NCBI RefSeq assembly: GCF_009870125.1
Contig: NC_046682.1
Span: forward strand, 1,674,001-1,738,000
DNA from: Drosophila pseudoobscura
Lineage: Eukaryota; Arthropoda; Insecta; Diptera; Drosophilidae
Reading direction: 5' to 3'
DNA length: 64,000 nucleotides
The notes beneath the pieces were generated by a model. The model worked only from the letters and a program-made list of their open reading frames with translations, ran no database searches and was not told where the DNA came from. Made by a program: the position numbers and the translations under genes. Every line of letters begins with the position of its first letter. Positions within the stretch are counted from its first letter, which is position 1. Shown in pieces: positions 35,401-51,664 of the stretch.

Positions 35401-37844
35401 GGGGCTGTGGTTGCTGCTGCGTCAGGTGGGCTGACTGGTGAGTGGTCGGCGTTGAAGTCTTTAGTATTGAAACCACATTGTAAGCCTTATTTATCGGATA
35501 CTGTGGCTGTGACGCTGTGTGGCTGTGCTGCTGTTGCAGGGACTGCTGAAGAGGCTGTGGCTTTGTGGGCGGCACCTGTGGAGCATACTTTTTGGACTTT
35601 TTATTGGCTGGCAATATCTACAACAGATCACAAGAGTTGACATTGTTTTCTAGACTCTTAAATTAAAACCAAATAAAATTTTTTTTTTAAATAAGGGCGA
35701 AAAAGTATCGAAATCCAAAAAGGAAAATTTAAAAAACATCAACTAATCAGAATGCCAAGAAAGTCGACCATTCCGACTATATGCTATTCCGATTTGGTTT
35801 CTTTGTTGAACAGATAATTATACTCGATACTCAAAATGAGTATAGAAGGGAGCGTTTCCGACCTCATAAAGTATATACATATATTCTTGATCAACACCAA
35901 TAGCCGAGTCGATAGAGCCATATCTGTCTGTCCGTCCGTCAGTCTTTCCGTCTCTATGAGCGCCTAGCGCCCACAAAGGACGAAAATCTGTGGCATCCAC
36001 AATTTTAAAGATACGAAAAACCCAAAAACGCAGGGTCGTAGAGAATCTATCTATCTTTCAGACGGCCAGAATGAAGAAAACAATTTCATTCTCTCCCGCT
36101 CTGTCTCTCTGTAACACACACGTTTCATGGTCGGCTTTGCCAATCGCTAAGTGAGCGCTTAGATCTCAGAGACTATAAGAGCTAGAGCAACAACATTTTG
36201 TATCCAGACTCCTGTGATATCCAATCTGCACAAGTGCATTTAAAAATTTGGCCCCACCCCCTTCCGCCACCACAAAGGACGAAAATCTGTGGCATCCACA
36301 ATTTTAAAGATATGGGAAAATTTAAAATGCACAATCATAGAGAATGACCATATCTACCAGCCGAATCTTGATCAGATCGGATTACTATTATAGCCAAAAA
36401 TTATACGACACGTTCAGACTGATTTTCAGTCACTCTTGCACTCTTTTTCGTTCAATGCTAGCGCCGTCTGCCAGAGAAGAGCCTTACTGACTAATTATCG
36501 GGTATAAATTTAGAGTTGCGGTCGCAGCATGACGAAGGACCGAGCCTAGATCTTGACGCTCAGCGCAGAAGTCTACTGTGCGCACTAGAGCCAATCACTG
36601 TGTGTATTATGTTAATGAATTCGGGGTTTGAAAGCGATCACCAGCGGCGACTTCGGGCAATTTTCTTTCAAAGCATTTACTTTTAGCTAGATAATGTGAT
36701 ATTTGCTTTCCACTGATATATAGCATTAGATTAAACACTTAGCGGCATCCCAAACTTTTTAATTATTTCCAAGATGACATTTTGAAACATGCTTTCGCCA
36801 TTAAACTACAAATTCATAAGAATCATGATCTTATTTAGGAATATGTCGGCCGTAGAAAAATACTTGGAATGCTTGTAATTGCATCGCCTCTTGTAAGATG
36901 TAGTCATTGCATGACAACTTCCAAGCGCAGAAAAACAAATTCATCAGAATTTTGTAAGTTGTACCAAATTGTAGGTAGTTTAACCCAGTATAAATACAGT
37001 TCTCTAATAGAATGGTGTTTCCATCAATTACATCAGACTTATGCTATATGCCCTATGATCTGGCCAAAAATATAAATGTCCAACAGCACAAACAAAACAA
37101 ATCTGGATAGAGTGACTTGGCTTGCTTCACTGATCAAAATAATATGACCATTAAAGGTTTAAATAAATAAATAAACTTCAGACTTTACCTATAAAAACAA
37201 AGTTTTTTCTAACAAAAATGCAAGACGTACACCAGGTATAACAATAAATGATTTTCTTCTTTTGCTAGTAATATTTTAACGACATTTCAGCCAGGGAAAC
37301 ATTCAAATTAAAATCACAATTGAACAAAATCATAGAATAGAACAAATATTCGATTGATCCGAATATTATAACACTTATTACTGGCAGATAAGATTTATGG
37401 CAATTAAAAAATAATGTTTTTTAAATTTTAAATATTATAAAAATATCAATATGTATGTACACATAAGCGTAGACGTCCATTAAAAAAAATTTTGTATATT
37501 GTTAAGCTACCTTTTTAGGTAAGGTAAGGTACCAAGTGCCTTGATATATGAGAAAATTATAAAATATAACCTATTTACATAGTATTATCAAAACTTCTCC
37601 ATCATCTTAAGTCAGGAGCGGTTAACGGATTTTGCCATATTTCGCATCACTCAGCGTTTTTTAAAGTCAAAGTTAGATAAAAGCTGGGAATGGAATTCTT
37701 TGTCGCCAGCCATCTACATCTACCGCAATAAAGTGTGTCTGTGGATCTGCTTGAGGTTTCACTTACCATATTTTGTGCTGAATGAGGCTGCATGGCTTTA
37801 GCTATATCGGATTGTGTTGATAAATTTGGCGTAGCTTGTTGCAT
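20404..37844 (-). CDS. eIF4G1: Eukaryotic translation initiation factor 4G
   Basis: eIF4G scaffolds eIF4E, eIF4A, eIF3 and PABP to recruit the 40S subunit in the cytoplasm. Fifteen coding exons join without a phase conflict: 37767-37844, 34892-35617, 33559-34206, 33302-33485, 33124-33238, 33012-33064, 22768-25112, 22310-22562, 22104-22261, 21490-21979, 21210-21433, 21006-21152, 20711-20933, 20543-20644, 20404-20465. They total 5,808 nt (1,935 aa plus stop), close to the fly family length. Order of parts: Gln/Pro-rich N-terminus; HRLQIIDPATKKNILDDFDK (about 465-484, as in the human N-terminal region); eIF4E-binding YDREQLL (about 879-885); MIF4G (about 1005-1240, starting DELVRRVRGILNKLT); Ser/Arg linker; MA3 (about 1568-1683); W2 (C-terminal 200 aa, ending NPFFNSLFNDETN). 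A 29-nt leader precedes the ATG after an acceptor at 37874, so an upstream noncoding exon exists. Oddities: a GC-AG intron after 33559, a 53-nt exon, and a 7.9-kb intron filled with transposons. Confidence 0.95.
25575..25967 (-). mobile_element. DINE-1-like element, partial (copy C)
   Basis: Minus-oriented copy with CTGCGTAGCCACTAAAAATTG at one side and GAGTATCCGGTATAAAAA at the other. It retains the GTCY core (about 25800-25822 as GGACGGACAGACAGAC) and the TATATACTTTATGGGGTCGG block. The outer 3' end (ACGAGGGGGAACG...) is missing. Confidence 0.75.
26202..26246 (+). mobile_element. hAT-like terminal sequence
   Basis: AAATAAGCTAGATCTAGCCT followed by AGGCTAAAATGGCAACACTG. The same arrangement recurs at 61349-61394 next to a hAT-type protein fragment. 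Read on the minus strand it begins CAGTGTTGCC, as a hAT terminal repeat would. Confidence 0.4.
28430..29560. mobile_element. Tc1-like transposon relic
   Basis: Starts near ACTGGTCAAAATAATAAG, a Tc1-type terminal sequence. On the plus strand the frames at 29200-29370 give KFWDSEFEKVIFSDDKNFNL and later FQQDNAPKNVARY. These correspond to the second and third catalytic blocks of Tc1 transposases (FSD..., QDNAP.H). On the minus strand 28950-29060 gives GPKRRLPGVFKNKGSLREAA and KSLGRS, a helix-turn-helix of the same family but in the opposite orientation. The copy is therefore rearranged or composite as well as broken by stops. Confidence 0.6.
29610..30000 (+). mobile_element. mariner-like transposon relic
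   Basis: Plus-strand frames contain WYEFNRGHPLLQDESRDCRP KA (W..F.RG...LQDE.R.GRP) and a degraded GIKETSIDSILHDTT segment followed by IVNWSEEMRI-like sequence. This is the mariner N-terminal domain order (HTH linker, then L.W.KEM). Frameshifts and stops throughout; the D,D34D catalytic part is not recognisable. It abuts the Tc1-like relic. Confidence 0.65.
30001..31046. other. Intronic sequence without recognised features
   Basis: No supported coding or repeat feature. A Gln-rich short reading (about 30750-30940 plus strand) is interrupted and I do not recognise it; it may be further transposon debris. Confidence 0.4.
31047..32103 (-). mobile_element. DINE-1-like element, full length (copy D)
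   Basis: Runs from ACGAGGGGGAACGTTGTGAG to GAGTATCGGGTATAAAAA, the reverse of copy A and nearly the same length (about 1,057 bp). It contains the GA-rich block TTAGAGAGAGACAGAGCGAG at about 31630 and the GGACGGACGGACAGACGGAG core. Best intact copy in the window together with copy A. Confidence 0.85.
32133..32560 (+). mobile_element. DINE-1-like element, partial (copy E), head-to-head with copy D
   Basis: Begins TTATACCCGATACTCAAAAT only 29 bp after the 5' end of copy D, in the opposite orientation. It keeps a GTCY core at two places (about 32262-32285 and 32340-32375), then GGACGAAAATCTGTGGCATCC, and stops before the 3' half. The duplicated core suggests a second DINE fragment joined inside it. 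Confidence 0.78.
33012..33064 (-). CDS. eIF4G1: eIF4G 53-nt coding exon
   Basis: This small exon was found because the neighbouring exons (ending phase 2 at 33124 and starting after one base at 25112) cannot join directly without an immediate stop. Between TTCTTTTAG and GTAAGT it adds IPIVSPKNASDSHVSTT, so the junctions read GRSKK-IPIVSP and STT-SDADDAAAK. Its length (53, remainder 2 modulo 3) restores the frame exactly. Confidence 0.85.
35815..36530 (+). mobile_element. DINE-1-like element, shortened (copy F)
   Basis: Begins ATTATACTCGATACTCAAAA and ends TAAATTTAGAGTTGCGGTCG. It contains the GTCY core (about 35925-35955), the CT-rich block TCTCTCCCGCTCTGTCTCTC (about 36090), two GACGAAAATCTGTGGCATCC units and the GAGCCTTACTGACTAATTA end. 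Sits in the eIF4G intron between 37767 and 35617. Confidence 0.8.
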
Positions 37845-37873
37845 TACGAATAATCCTAAAAGTGTGATTGTAT

Positions 37874-38775
37874 CTGAAATCGCCAAACGGTTAATCTAGC
37901 CGCTATGCTGACGATTTCTGTGGCGATCTCTGTCCCACTGCAATGTGTCGTCACACAACCATCTGACTCTGGGAGAGTATGCATCAAATTCAAATGACCG
38001 ATTTAATAATACCGCATAGCTGTAACCTTCTTACCTGTAAATGGATCAAGCTGTTACTTCCAGAAATGTTTGATCTGCAAGTGTCAACTAAAAAAGACAT
38101 TCAAATATATATGTAAGTACCAAGTTCAGAGATATATAGAAATGTGTACGTATATGTATATGTACATATGTACGTAAATATATACAATGTTGTTCGAGCT
38201 TAACTAAGGAAAATTTCAAGTGTCCAAACGCGCATCCATACACATACATACACATATGTATGTACGTATGCACATAGGTCTCGACCAGTTTACTTCTCTT
38301 AGATTCTTGTCTTAAATCTTTACAACAATTTAGCTCTAAATATTTGCCGACGTTGCCGTTTGCTGATGAGACGCAAGACGCAAGCAAGATGAGCAAGAAC
38401 CTCTTACAAAGGCACCCTATTGTACAAAAAAACGTGCATCTGGCTTTAATAGTTTATTTAATTCTACAAAGGGAAATACCTTTTAACAAAATAAAAGTGG
38501 CCGATATATACATTAAGAGTATGTTTTTAAATACCCGAAAACGTCGACTTGGCTTAATATGTCATGTAATTTTAGTTCGCAAGTCCTCGTCTTACCCTTT
38601 GATTTACCTGGAGCATATGTACTTTCCGTACCGAAGCAATTATGTACAAAAAAACAAAAGTCTCCACCCAAAGTGTATTATTGAACAGCAAAAAACTAAA
38701 TTCTATTTCTAGTAATGTTTTTATAATCCAAAATCTACTTTTTTTTTTATTAATTTCCACATGCAATGTGTTCAG
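37874..38775 (-). other. eIF4G 5' leader region
   Basis: Sequence between the acceptor of the first coding eIF4G exon and the predicted promoter. A noncoding first exon must end somewhere here or above. It includes TACATA/ATGTAC-rich repeats at 38100-38275. No coding sequence that I can support. Confidence 0.4.
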
Positions 38776-38870
38776 CAGTGTGACCGCGAATTTTTCGATA
38801 AAATATACCGTCCGACCCTCAGAAATATACCGAAACATACCGCCTCTTTTTCAAAATATACCGTAAATAT
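38776..38870 (-). promoter_or_regulatory. Predicted promoter with Motif 1 and Motif 6 type elements (eIF4G)
   Basis: On the minus strand 38786-38776 reads CGGTCACACTG, a full match to Drosophila core promoter Motif 1 (YGGTCACACTR). Just upstream (minus) lie CGGTATATTTT at 38810-38800 and two more (about 38832 and 38863), matching Motif 6 (KTYRGTATWTTT). Motif 1 with nearby Motif 6 is typical of housekeeping, TATA-less promoters, and the orientation faces eIF4G, 0.9 kb downstream. Function is inferred. Confidence 0.6.
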
Positions 38871-39955
38871 ACTGTCGAATTCAAGTTCTATTTTACATAT
38901 ACCTCGTTTTTGATATTCCGACGAATATTACTAGCTATATAGAACATTTGGCCATGCCATCATAATTTTATACGATTGGTGAATCTATTTCCTACTTGAT
39001 TGGCCATTTTCATATTTTAATTCATTGTTGAAATCTTTTATTTGTCCCAATGTATACCAGAAATGGCCAGGACTTTTGGGTGTTTTTAATAAACTAAAGA
39101 ACCTCATCATTTTTTAAGAGGACAAATTCACTATCGATTCTTTTGATATTTGAAGATCGCTCAGCATTCAGCCTTGCAACCATATAAGATCCCCGATTTA
39201 TACAAATAAGGATTTATTTAATTTTGCTTGAAAAATGCCTCTAATAGACTTCCAATCTTAGTTAAATAAGCCCGATACTATCGATACAGTCAGAAATTTA
39301 TATTTATATAAATTTATATACCGTCTCATTTTCAAAATATACCGTAAATATACTGACGAGCTCTAGTTATATTATACATATTCCTCGATTTTGATATTCC
39401 GTTGATTATTATTACTAGATATATAGAACATTTAGCCATGCCCACATAATTTTATCCGATTATAAAATAAATTTTCTAGAAAACTGGGTAAATTTAAACT
39501 TTAATATTTATTGCATTGCTTACAACAAAAAAAGGTTTAAATTAGAAGCTCAACAACAATTTCCACTAAATTCATTTCTTTACATGATACTTACACTCAA
39601 ACTACACATTACCTACATATTTATTACCAAAGGCGTCACCAGAAGGGAAATTGTGTACGTTTCAAACAGTTTTGCCCGTTTTTTTCGACACTTTTGAAAA
39701 AATTGAGATTTTGATTGAAAACGATCAGGAATTCGATGCTGATGCTTTCTGCCGAGGGTGAGGTCAAACCGCATCTTTAAATATACTGGAATATACTAGA
39801 AAATGTTATGAAAAGTATAAAATTTGCAAGGTGTGTGAGGTAGACATGGTGGCAAGAAAATCAGAAAATCACCTATCGTTAAAATATACGTTCTGACCTT
39901 CAGAAATATACCAAAATATACCGTCTCATTATCAAAATATACCGATGAAAAAACG
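38829..39955. repeat. Locally repeated Motif 6-bearing segments
   Basis: About 38829-38985 and 39315-39470 are diverged copies of each other (shared AAAATATACCGTAAATATACTG and TATATAGAACATTT.GCCATGCC). A shorter third copy at 39890-39955 repeats CCTTCAGAAATATACC and CCGTCTCATT.TCAAAATATACC. Each carries several AAAATATACCG sites. The Motif 1 site is found only in the first. Confidence 0.65.
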
Positions 39956-41525
39956 AACTTGGCCCACTTCATGATTTACGCCAAAATCTTTATTTTTTGT
40001 ACAATGGCCGCCATGATGTTAAAGGTTCTTCTTTTTTAAGGTTTAACCCAGTGATCATCATTAGTTTTGAGTAATTTGATGAAATTTAGACTTAATCATT
40101 ATTTTTGATAAAAAAAAAAATTAACTCAAATATAATGATCATACATATATTATAATAATTTCGCTCAAACTAAAACTTAACGGGAATTTACGGCTTCTAT
40201 GTTAGAATTTTCGCAAATATTCTTGCATAGCCTTGTGTAGGGAGCACAAACGCTACCCTTTGTGCTAAAATGTTACTTAAATAAAGGATTTATGGTTTAA
40301 ACCCTGATTTTGCTTGCTTACACTTTTTTCGGATACTATTCCATAAGATGGTAAGGTCACCGACTTTGATAGTATAAAGTCATTGTACGATAAAATGCTC
40401 AAATGGGAAAATTCCGACAATTCTATTAAGTTTTGCTATTCAAATGCTGACTCTCCCATCGTGAAATGCTGATGTGGAACGGGTGTTCAGACAAAACTAT
40501 GTATAGTCAAAACTTTGCATATAAAAACGTTAAATTTAATTTTCGGCATAAGATTTGTTTTTTAATTTTAAAATTTTTGAATACATCTTAACCCTGTCTA
40601 AAATTGTATATGGTGGTGCAGACAAGTAAAATGTTGCCAAATATTATAACAGTGAAGAGGAGGATGCTGAGGTGAACGATATACTTAGTTAATTGTTTTA
40701 ACTTTCTTTAATTCTAAAACCGAATTGCTAAATATTGTAGAAATTAGCCTACGAATGTAGGCTAAGATCTTCCACTTGTATTTCCTCCACTTTATCGAGT
40801 ACAGAAAAACTAATGGATCCTTTCGAGGAGCTACAGAGTTGTGACTGGTGCATGGTAGAATGCCGATGAAACTGCGGCGCTCGGTGCAATCGTTGTAGTT
40901 GAACTGTTCAGCACGTTCTTCGACCAGACTGAAGACGCACGATTCGCCGGGTGATACGGGCCAGAGTAGCAAGATACGGCGGGTGCACACATGGGTAAAT
41001 TAGAAAAGTTAGCTGACATAAGCGTATATTACAATATTATATTATATCCTTCTAATTCAGCGGAAGAAATCGACGATCCTGAATAATTGTACGATATGGT
41101 GGAAATGGAAATAGAACGTAATGGTGAGGAAGAGAAGGATTCGCACATTGGTGAGTAATTTAGTAAAACTAGTAAACTTCTATAATAACTTCTTCCCCTG
41201 AAGGTTTTGTGGCTGCAAGCCCTGCCCCAGCGAGTTCAGCTGAGCAGCCAGTAGCTATTTCCGATAGTAGCGTCCAGCCAACTCCTCGCAGAAGATCAGA
41301 ATGCACCATGCTCGGGAGATGCAGAATTAAAGAATGTTCAGATTGTTGAAATATTAAAAAGATTTTGCAAAGAACAGCCATTGCGCTGCCAATTCTGCAG
41401 TTTATTTCCCAGTACACGAAGCAATTTAGTGTACCAATTTGTCAACGTCATTACCCTGAAGTATTTGAAATGGTCCGAAAAGATCCACAAATATTGTAAT
41501 CAATCAAAGCAGCCTTCCGAAAGAA
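39956..41525. other. Intergenic sequence with unrecognised open frames
   Basis: Around 40830-41020 both minus-strand frames stay open (for example MSANFSNLPMCAPAVSCYSG), and around 41090-41440 plus-strand frames give acidic and Pro/Ser-rich peptides ending near KRFCKEQPLRCQFCSLFP. They are broken by frame changes and I do not recognise them. A decayed transposon or pseudogene is more likely than a host gene. Confidence 0.35.
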
Positions 41526-42308
41526 AACGAGGGAGAACGTAATGAGTTGATGCGGACACCGCAACTCTACATTTATACCCGATACTTAGTCAGTATGGCT
41601 CTCCTCCGGCAGACGCCGCTAATATTAAACGACACGACAAAGAGTGCGTGCGAGAGAGACAGAAAACCAGTCTGAGCTTGACGTCGGGCGCTGCGTAGCC
41701 ACTGCAAATCGATTTGTTCCTTTTGGCTATAAAAATGATCTGATCCAGATTATACTCTATGATTGTGCGTTTTTAGTTTTCTCGTATCTGCAATATTGTG
41801 GATGCAACAGATTTTCGTCTTTTGTGGGGGCGAAAGGGAGTGCGTCGAAATTTTGACACAAAACGGTCAAGGTCCGATATCACAGGAGTGTGGATACCAA
41901 ATTTGGTTGCTCTGGCTCTTATAGGTTCTGAGATCCTTGAACTCATATTTTGCAATCGGCAAAACCGACCATGAAACCTATGTGTTAGAGAGTGACAGAG
42001 CGAGAAAGAATGAAATTGTTTTCTTGATTCTGGCTAGAATAATTATACGATCTGGTCCAGATTTTGCACTCTAGAAGATATAGTCATCTTCTGCGTTTTT
42101 AGTTTTCTCGTATAGTCGAAATTGTGCATGCCACAGACAGACGGACGGACGGACGGACAGACAGACAGGGCTCAATCGACTCGGCTATTGATGCTGATCA
42201 AGAATATATATACTTTATGGGGTCGAAAACGATTCCATCTGGACGTTACACACATCCATTTTCACCACAAATCTAATATACCCCAATACTAATTTTGAGT
42301 ATCCGATT
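41526..42308 (-). mobile_element. DINE-1-like element, internally deleted (copy G)
   Basis: From AACGAGGGAGAACGTAATGA to TACTAATTTTGAGTATCC. It has GCGAGAGAGACAGAAAACCA (about 41650), AGAGTGACAGAGCGAGAAAG (about 41988) and the ACGGACGGACGGACAGACAG core. The middle between the last internal unit and the core is shortened. Confidence 0.82.
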
Positions 42309-42604
42309 CTTGAAGATTTGAGAAAACTAAAAACGCACAATCATAGAAAATGACCATATCTATCAGATTGCTGAATCTGGATCAGATAGGATCATTTGTA
42401 TAGCCAAAAGGAACAAATCAATTCGAAGTGGCTACGCAGCGCCCGACGTCACGCTCAGACTGATTGTCTGTCTCTCTCGTACTCATTCTTTGTCGTGTCA
42501 TTTAATATTAGCGGCGTTTGCCGGAGGAGAGCCATACTGACTAAGTATCGGGTATAAATGTTGAGTTGCGGTCTCCGTAGCAACTCACTACGTTCCTCCT
42601 CGTT
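42309..42604 (+). mobile_element. DINE-1-like 3' fragment (copy H), inverted to copy G
   Basis: Starts TTGAAGATTTGAGAAAACTA and ends CGTAGCAACTCACTACGTTC followed by CTCCTCGTT. It is the 3' 300 bp of the family in plus orientation, directly abutting the 5' end of the minus-oriented copy G. Confidence 0.8.
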
Positions 42605-44235
42605 GTATATGTAATTGTAATTACAGACATTTAAACAATTGAGACATATAAGGGCATGTGGTGCGTGCATATGTCCGAAAATGTTGTCTTTATCTTTGGT
42701 GAAGGTGCGTATGAGCAATAGAGAAAAAAGCTTTACAGTGAGAGAGAGCTTTGACCGAATCCTGCTCTCTTAAGCTACCGCTATTTGCAACTTCAGTAAG
42801 AGATTAAGCTGGTCTGTATTTTTATAGTTGTTGTCGTTTCTCTTCAGGATGCTACTGACGGTGCTTTTGCTCCTGAAAAATGCTTCGAGAGAGATGGACG
42901 GGCAGCTAGAAGGAGGCCATCGATGGTGTTGTAGATGGTTGCTTCTTTTCCTTGGAACCACCGCTACGAATGCTGCTTCGTTGGTTGTTGTTGTGCTGCT
43001 GCTGCTGGTAATACAAGAACTGATTTTGTTTTGGCTTATCATGTGTAAATCAGTTTATCTACTGGTAATGAAAAGAACAGAAGTGCGCGTGGTTCGCTTT
43101 TAACGGTTAGTACAGCTCAAGAAAAGTGAATGCTTAGTTTTTTAAAATAAATTGTGACTCAAGTAATTAATAACAAAAATAGTGAGTTTTTACGTATCGA
43201 AATTTTTACGTTGAAAAATATACACATACATGTGTATGTATGTAAAATTCTATATAATAAAATAATTTGTATAATTATAAACTAAAATCGAAAGGAGTGT
43301 ATATGAACAAAAGTATCCCTTGAGAGAAAGTGAATGCATTTCGTGAACAAGACTAATGTTATTTTGCACAATAATACCACTTATATGCACAGAACATAAA
43401 CTTTGATTTAATAAACATATTGACGTCTCAATAGACTAAGTTAGTTTCTTATCAGTTAAAGTATAATAATATTATATACAAAAATTAATAATATAGCTAT
43501 ACATAAAATACATAGAAATGTAACACTGTATAGTATATACATATATATACATATTTACATGGTACGCTTTCTATATTGCACAAATTTTACAATAGGTCCC
43601 AATTTGCTGCGCATACTGATACCTTTAACATCGTGTATATTTGTATGTATGTATGTATGGATTTGGCGCTGTGCTGGTGCTTTTGCTAACAAATCTCATA
43701 TTGTCCGCAGCTCCGAAACAACGCCATCCTCAAATGTACCATTCTTGCTGTTGTTGGTACTTCTTTAAGTTCTTGCATTCAAAGCTTTTTGTGGGTCGCT
43801 TTTCACACTTATACAAACACACATATCGGGGTGTAAAAAGGGTCTCTTAGTTTCTTGGCTCTCTTCTCATCCATCCATATCTTCTTAATTTTCATCTCTT
43901 AATATACTAAAACATCCATTTCTCTCTCATCTGGCCCAAATGTCCAAGCTCAAAATGAAGCACTAACTTTAACAGTGGCACAGCACATGATCGAAAAACA
44001 ATAATAATACTATTTATTGAATATATTGATATATGTGTTTGTACGTACATATGTACATATGCATGCATGTATACATACATATGTAAAGATACTGAGCTAG
44101 TCGAAACTTTGTCCAACGTAAAACTTTAATCTAACGTAAATGTTTGAGTGGTATATCAGTTTAATATGGGTTTTCAAATTGACCTATAAATCCTAAATGT
44201 TTTACATGTTTTGTATATGTATTCTCTACTTTCAG
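42605..44235 (+). other. Upstream region of mGluR
   Basis: Noncoding as far as I can tell. A polypyrimidine acceptor CTCTACTTTCAG ends at 44235, 120 nt before the mGluR ATG, so a 5' noncoding exon lies upstream. Opposed open frames at 42770-43103 are low-complexity (Leu/Val-rich one way, Ser/Thr-rich the other) and not convincing as genes; the stretch could be part of a 5' UTR. TACATA repeats at 43540-43560 and 44040-44085. Confidence 0.45.
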
Positions 44236-44313
44236 CGTATGTTTAGGGTGAATTCAATCATTGAATTAGACGCAATGGTAAACGAAAGAGTTCAGATGCA
44301 TCTGAGGTTCTAA

Positions 44314-49996
<5,683 letters not shown>

Positions 49997-50383
49997 AACT
50001 CTAGTCCTGGAATCTGGAACTCGCGTCCTTTTGATCAACGATTAATACATTCAAATATATATCGATAGCCTAATTCAAAAATTATACAGCTTTATCTGTG
50101 GGAAATGTTAAATTTGAATTAGATTTGAGTTTGCTACATACATATGTTTTCAGAAATATCATACGATCCAAACACAGACGAGTGGGCTAATATCTAATGA
50201 CCCATGCATCTAGTCAAACTAGTATTACCAATACAATTTAAGAATCTTGTTACCGCAGAACTTGTTTTAGTTAAGTTTCTATAAATTTATTACTTTACAT
50301 TAAAATTGATTATGTCTTATTGTGACATATGTTAGTCGTATAAGATTATATAATAGTGTTATTGATCCTCAATATTTTTTAAG

Positions 50384-50424
50384 AATAAATTGGTAGATTT
50401 TGGCTATTTCGCTAAATGAATAAA
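50384..50424 (+). terminator. Candidate mGluR poly(A) signals
   Basis: Two plus-strand AATAAA hexamers, at 50384-50389 and 50419-50424, about 390 and 425 nt after the mGluR stop codon (49994-49996). Confidence 0.5.
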
Positions 50425-51664
50425 CACACGGATGTTTACATATGCTGTGAAACCCAATTAAACCCTCAATACGATCTGTCTTACCCTGTATTAGTCGATC
50501 CGATTTAATGAATTGCTAAATGTAGTAAGACAATTATTATGAAGTAATTATGGAATTACGTTGGATACTAACGTCGCACCATTCTGAAATAGTGCGCGAT
50601 GATATCGAGTTCGTAAAGTGTCCTGGTAAGAGATCGGAAACATACGAATGCTTACATCAAGTGCTATTTATCATGTAACAATAAATCAAAAACTCGTAAA
50701 TATTGAAAAATGGAGCAACAAATTTACTTACAGCTCCAAATATATCCTTGCAGTGGATAGATTCCTCACTGCAAAGACTCCAACATAGAATAGCCAAAAG
50801 CTTGTTAGCCGTAGCTTAGGCAACCATCCGACCGAGGGGTGAAGCCGCATGACGCGTGACGTAGGGAAGAATATGAATTAGACTAATTAACGAGGGACTA
50901 ATAAATCAGTACTCCATTGTGTAAAACCCAACTCACCCTAAATGATCCAATTAAAGAACTATTAAAACGCCTATTAAAAATACTTCATGCAGCTTGTCAG
51001 CTGGGATTAGCATTGACATCAGCGAACCTTATTAAATATTTCTGCTCTCCGCCTATCTTCTTTTTTCAAAATAACCTTTTTGACGATGATGATCAAGAAT
51101 CTGCATATTTGCATGTTGCAAATATGACTAGGAGGTAATATGTTTCAGAAGACAAAAAAGAGGCATTACATTCCGAAAAACTTATTCGGCAGGCCACATA
51201 TACAGAGATCAGACTAAAAGTTTATCGGCAGTTGTATGTATAACATAATAAAATCGAATAATTTGCGTCGAGTGAGTGTATTTCACTCAATTTGAGACAC
51301 CATTCTTGCTTTGTTTATTTTGTTTAGGTTCAGACCAGTATTTGATAGTCTTACATAATTAATTTAGTATATTATTTACAGTAAAATATATTTTACAATA
51401 TGATTAACTACAATCAATAACTACATTAAACAGTTTAGTTTCTTTATATAATTTATATGAAGTTACCAGAGTGTACGTGTACCCGAAGTTTAGTGGCTTA
51501 AGGAATTATTTTGGTGACAGTACGTGTCCTCTTCTCTATGTCACTATACACAATAGTATGCGTAAACATAAGATTTAAATAAAAGAAAAACTGATGATTG
51601 AACCCTTCAACTAAATGTGCTTTCTAGTAAAGCGTTCTTCTGCAGCTGGCGCTGCGTTACACGC
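50425..51664. other. Convergent intergenic region mGluR / 4E-T
   Basis: The right part is the 4E-T 3' UTR (minus strand). No coding sequence recognised in between; the open frame at 50917-51138 is a short AT-rich frame without a motif. Confidence 0.45.

Noticed and set aside
42770..43103. Overlapping sense and antisense open frames upstream of mGluR
   Set aside because: Low-complexity Leu/Val and Ser/Thr runs; better read as untranslated leader or chance.
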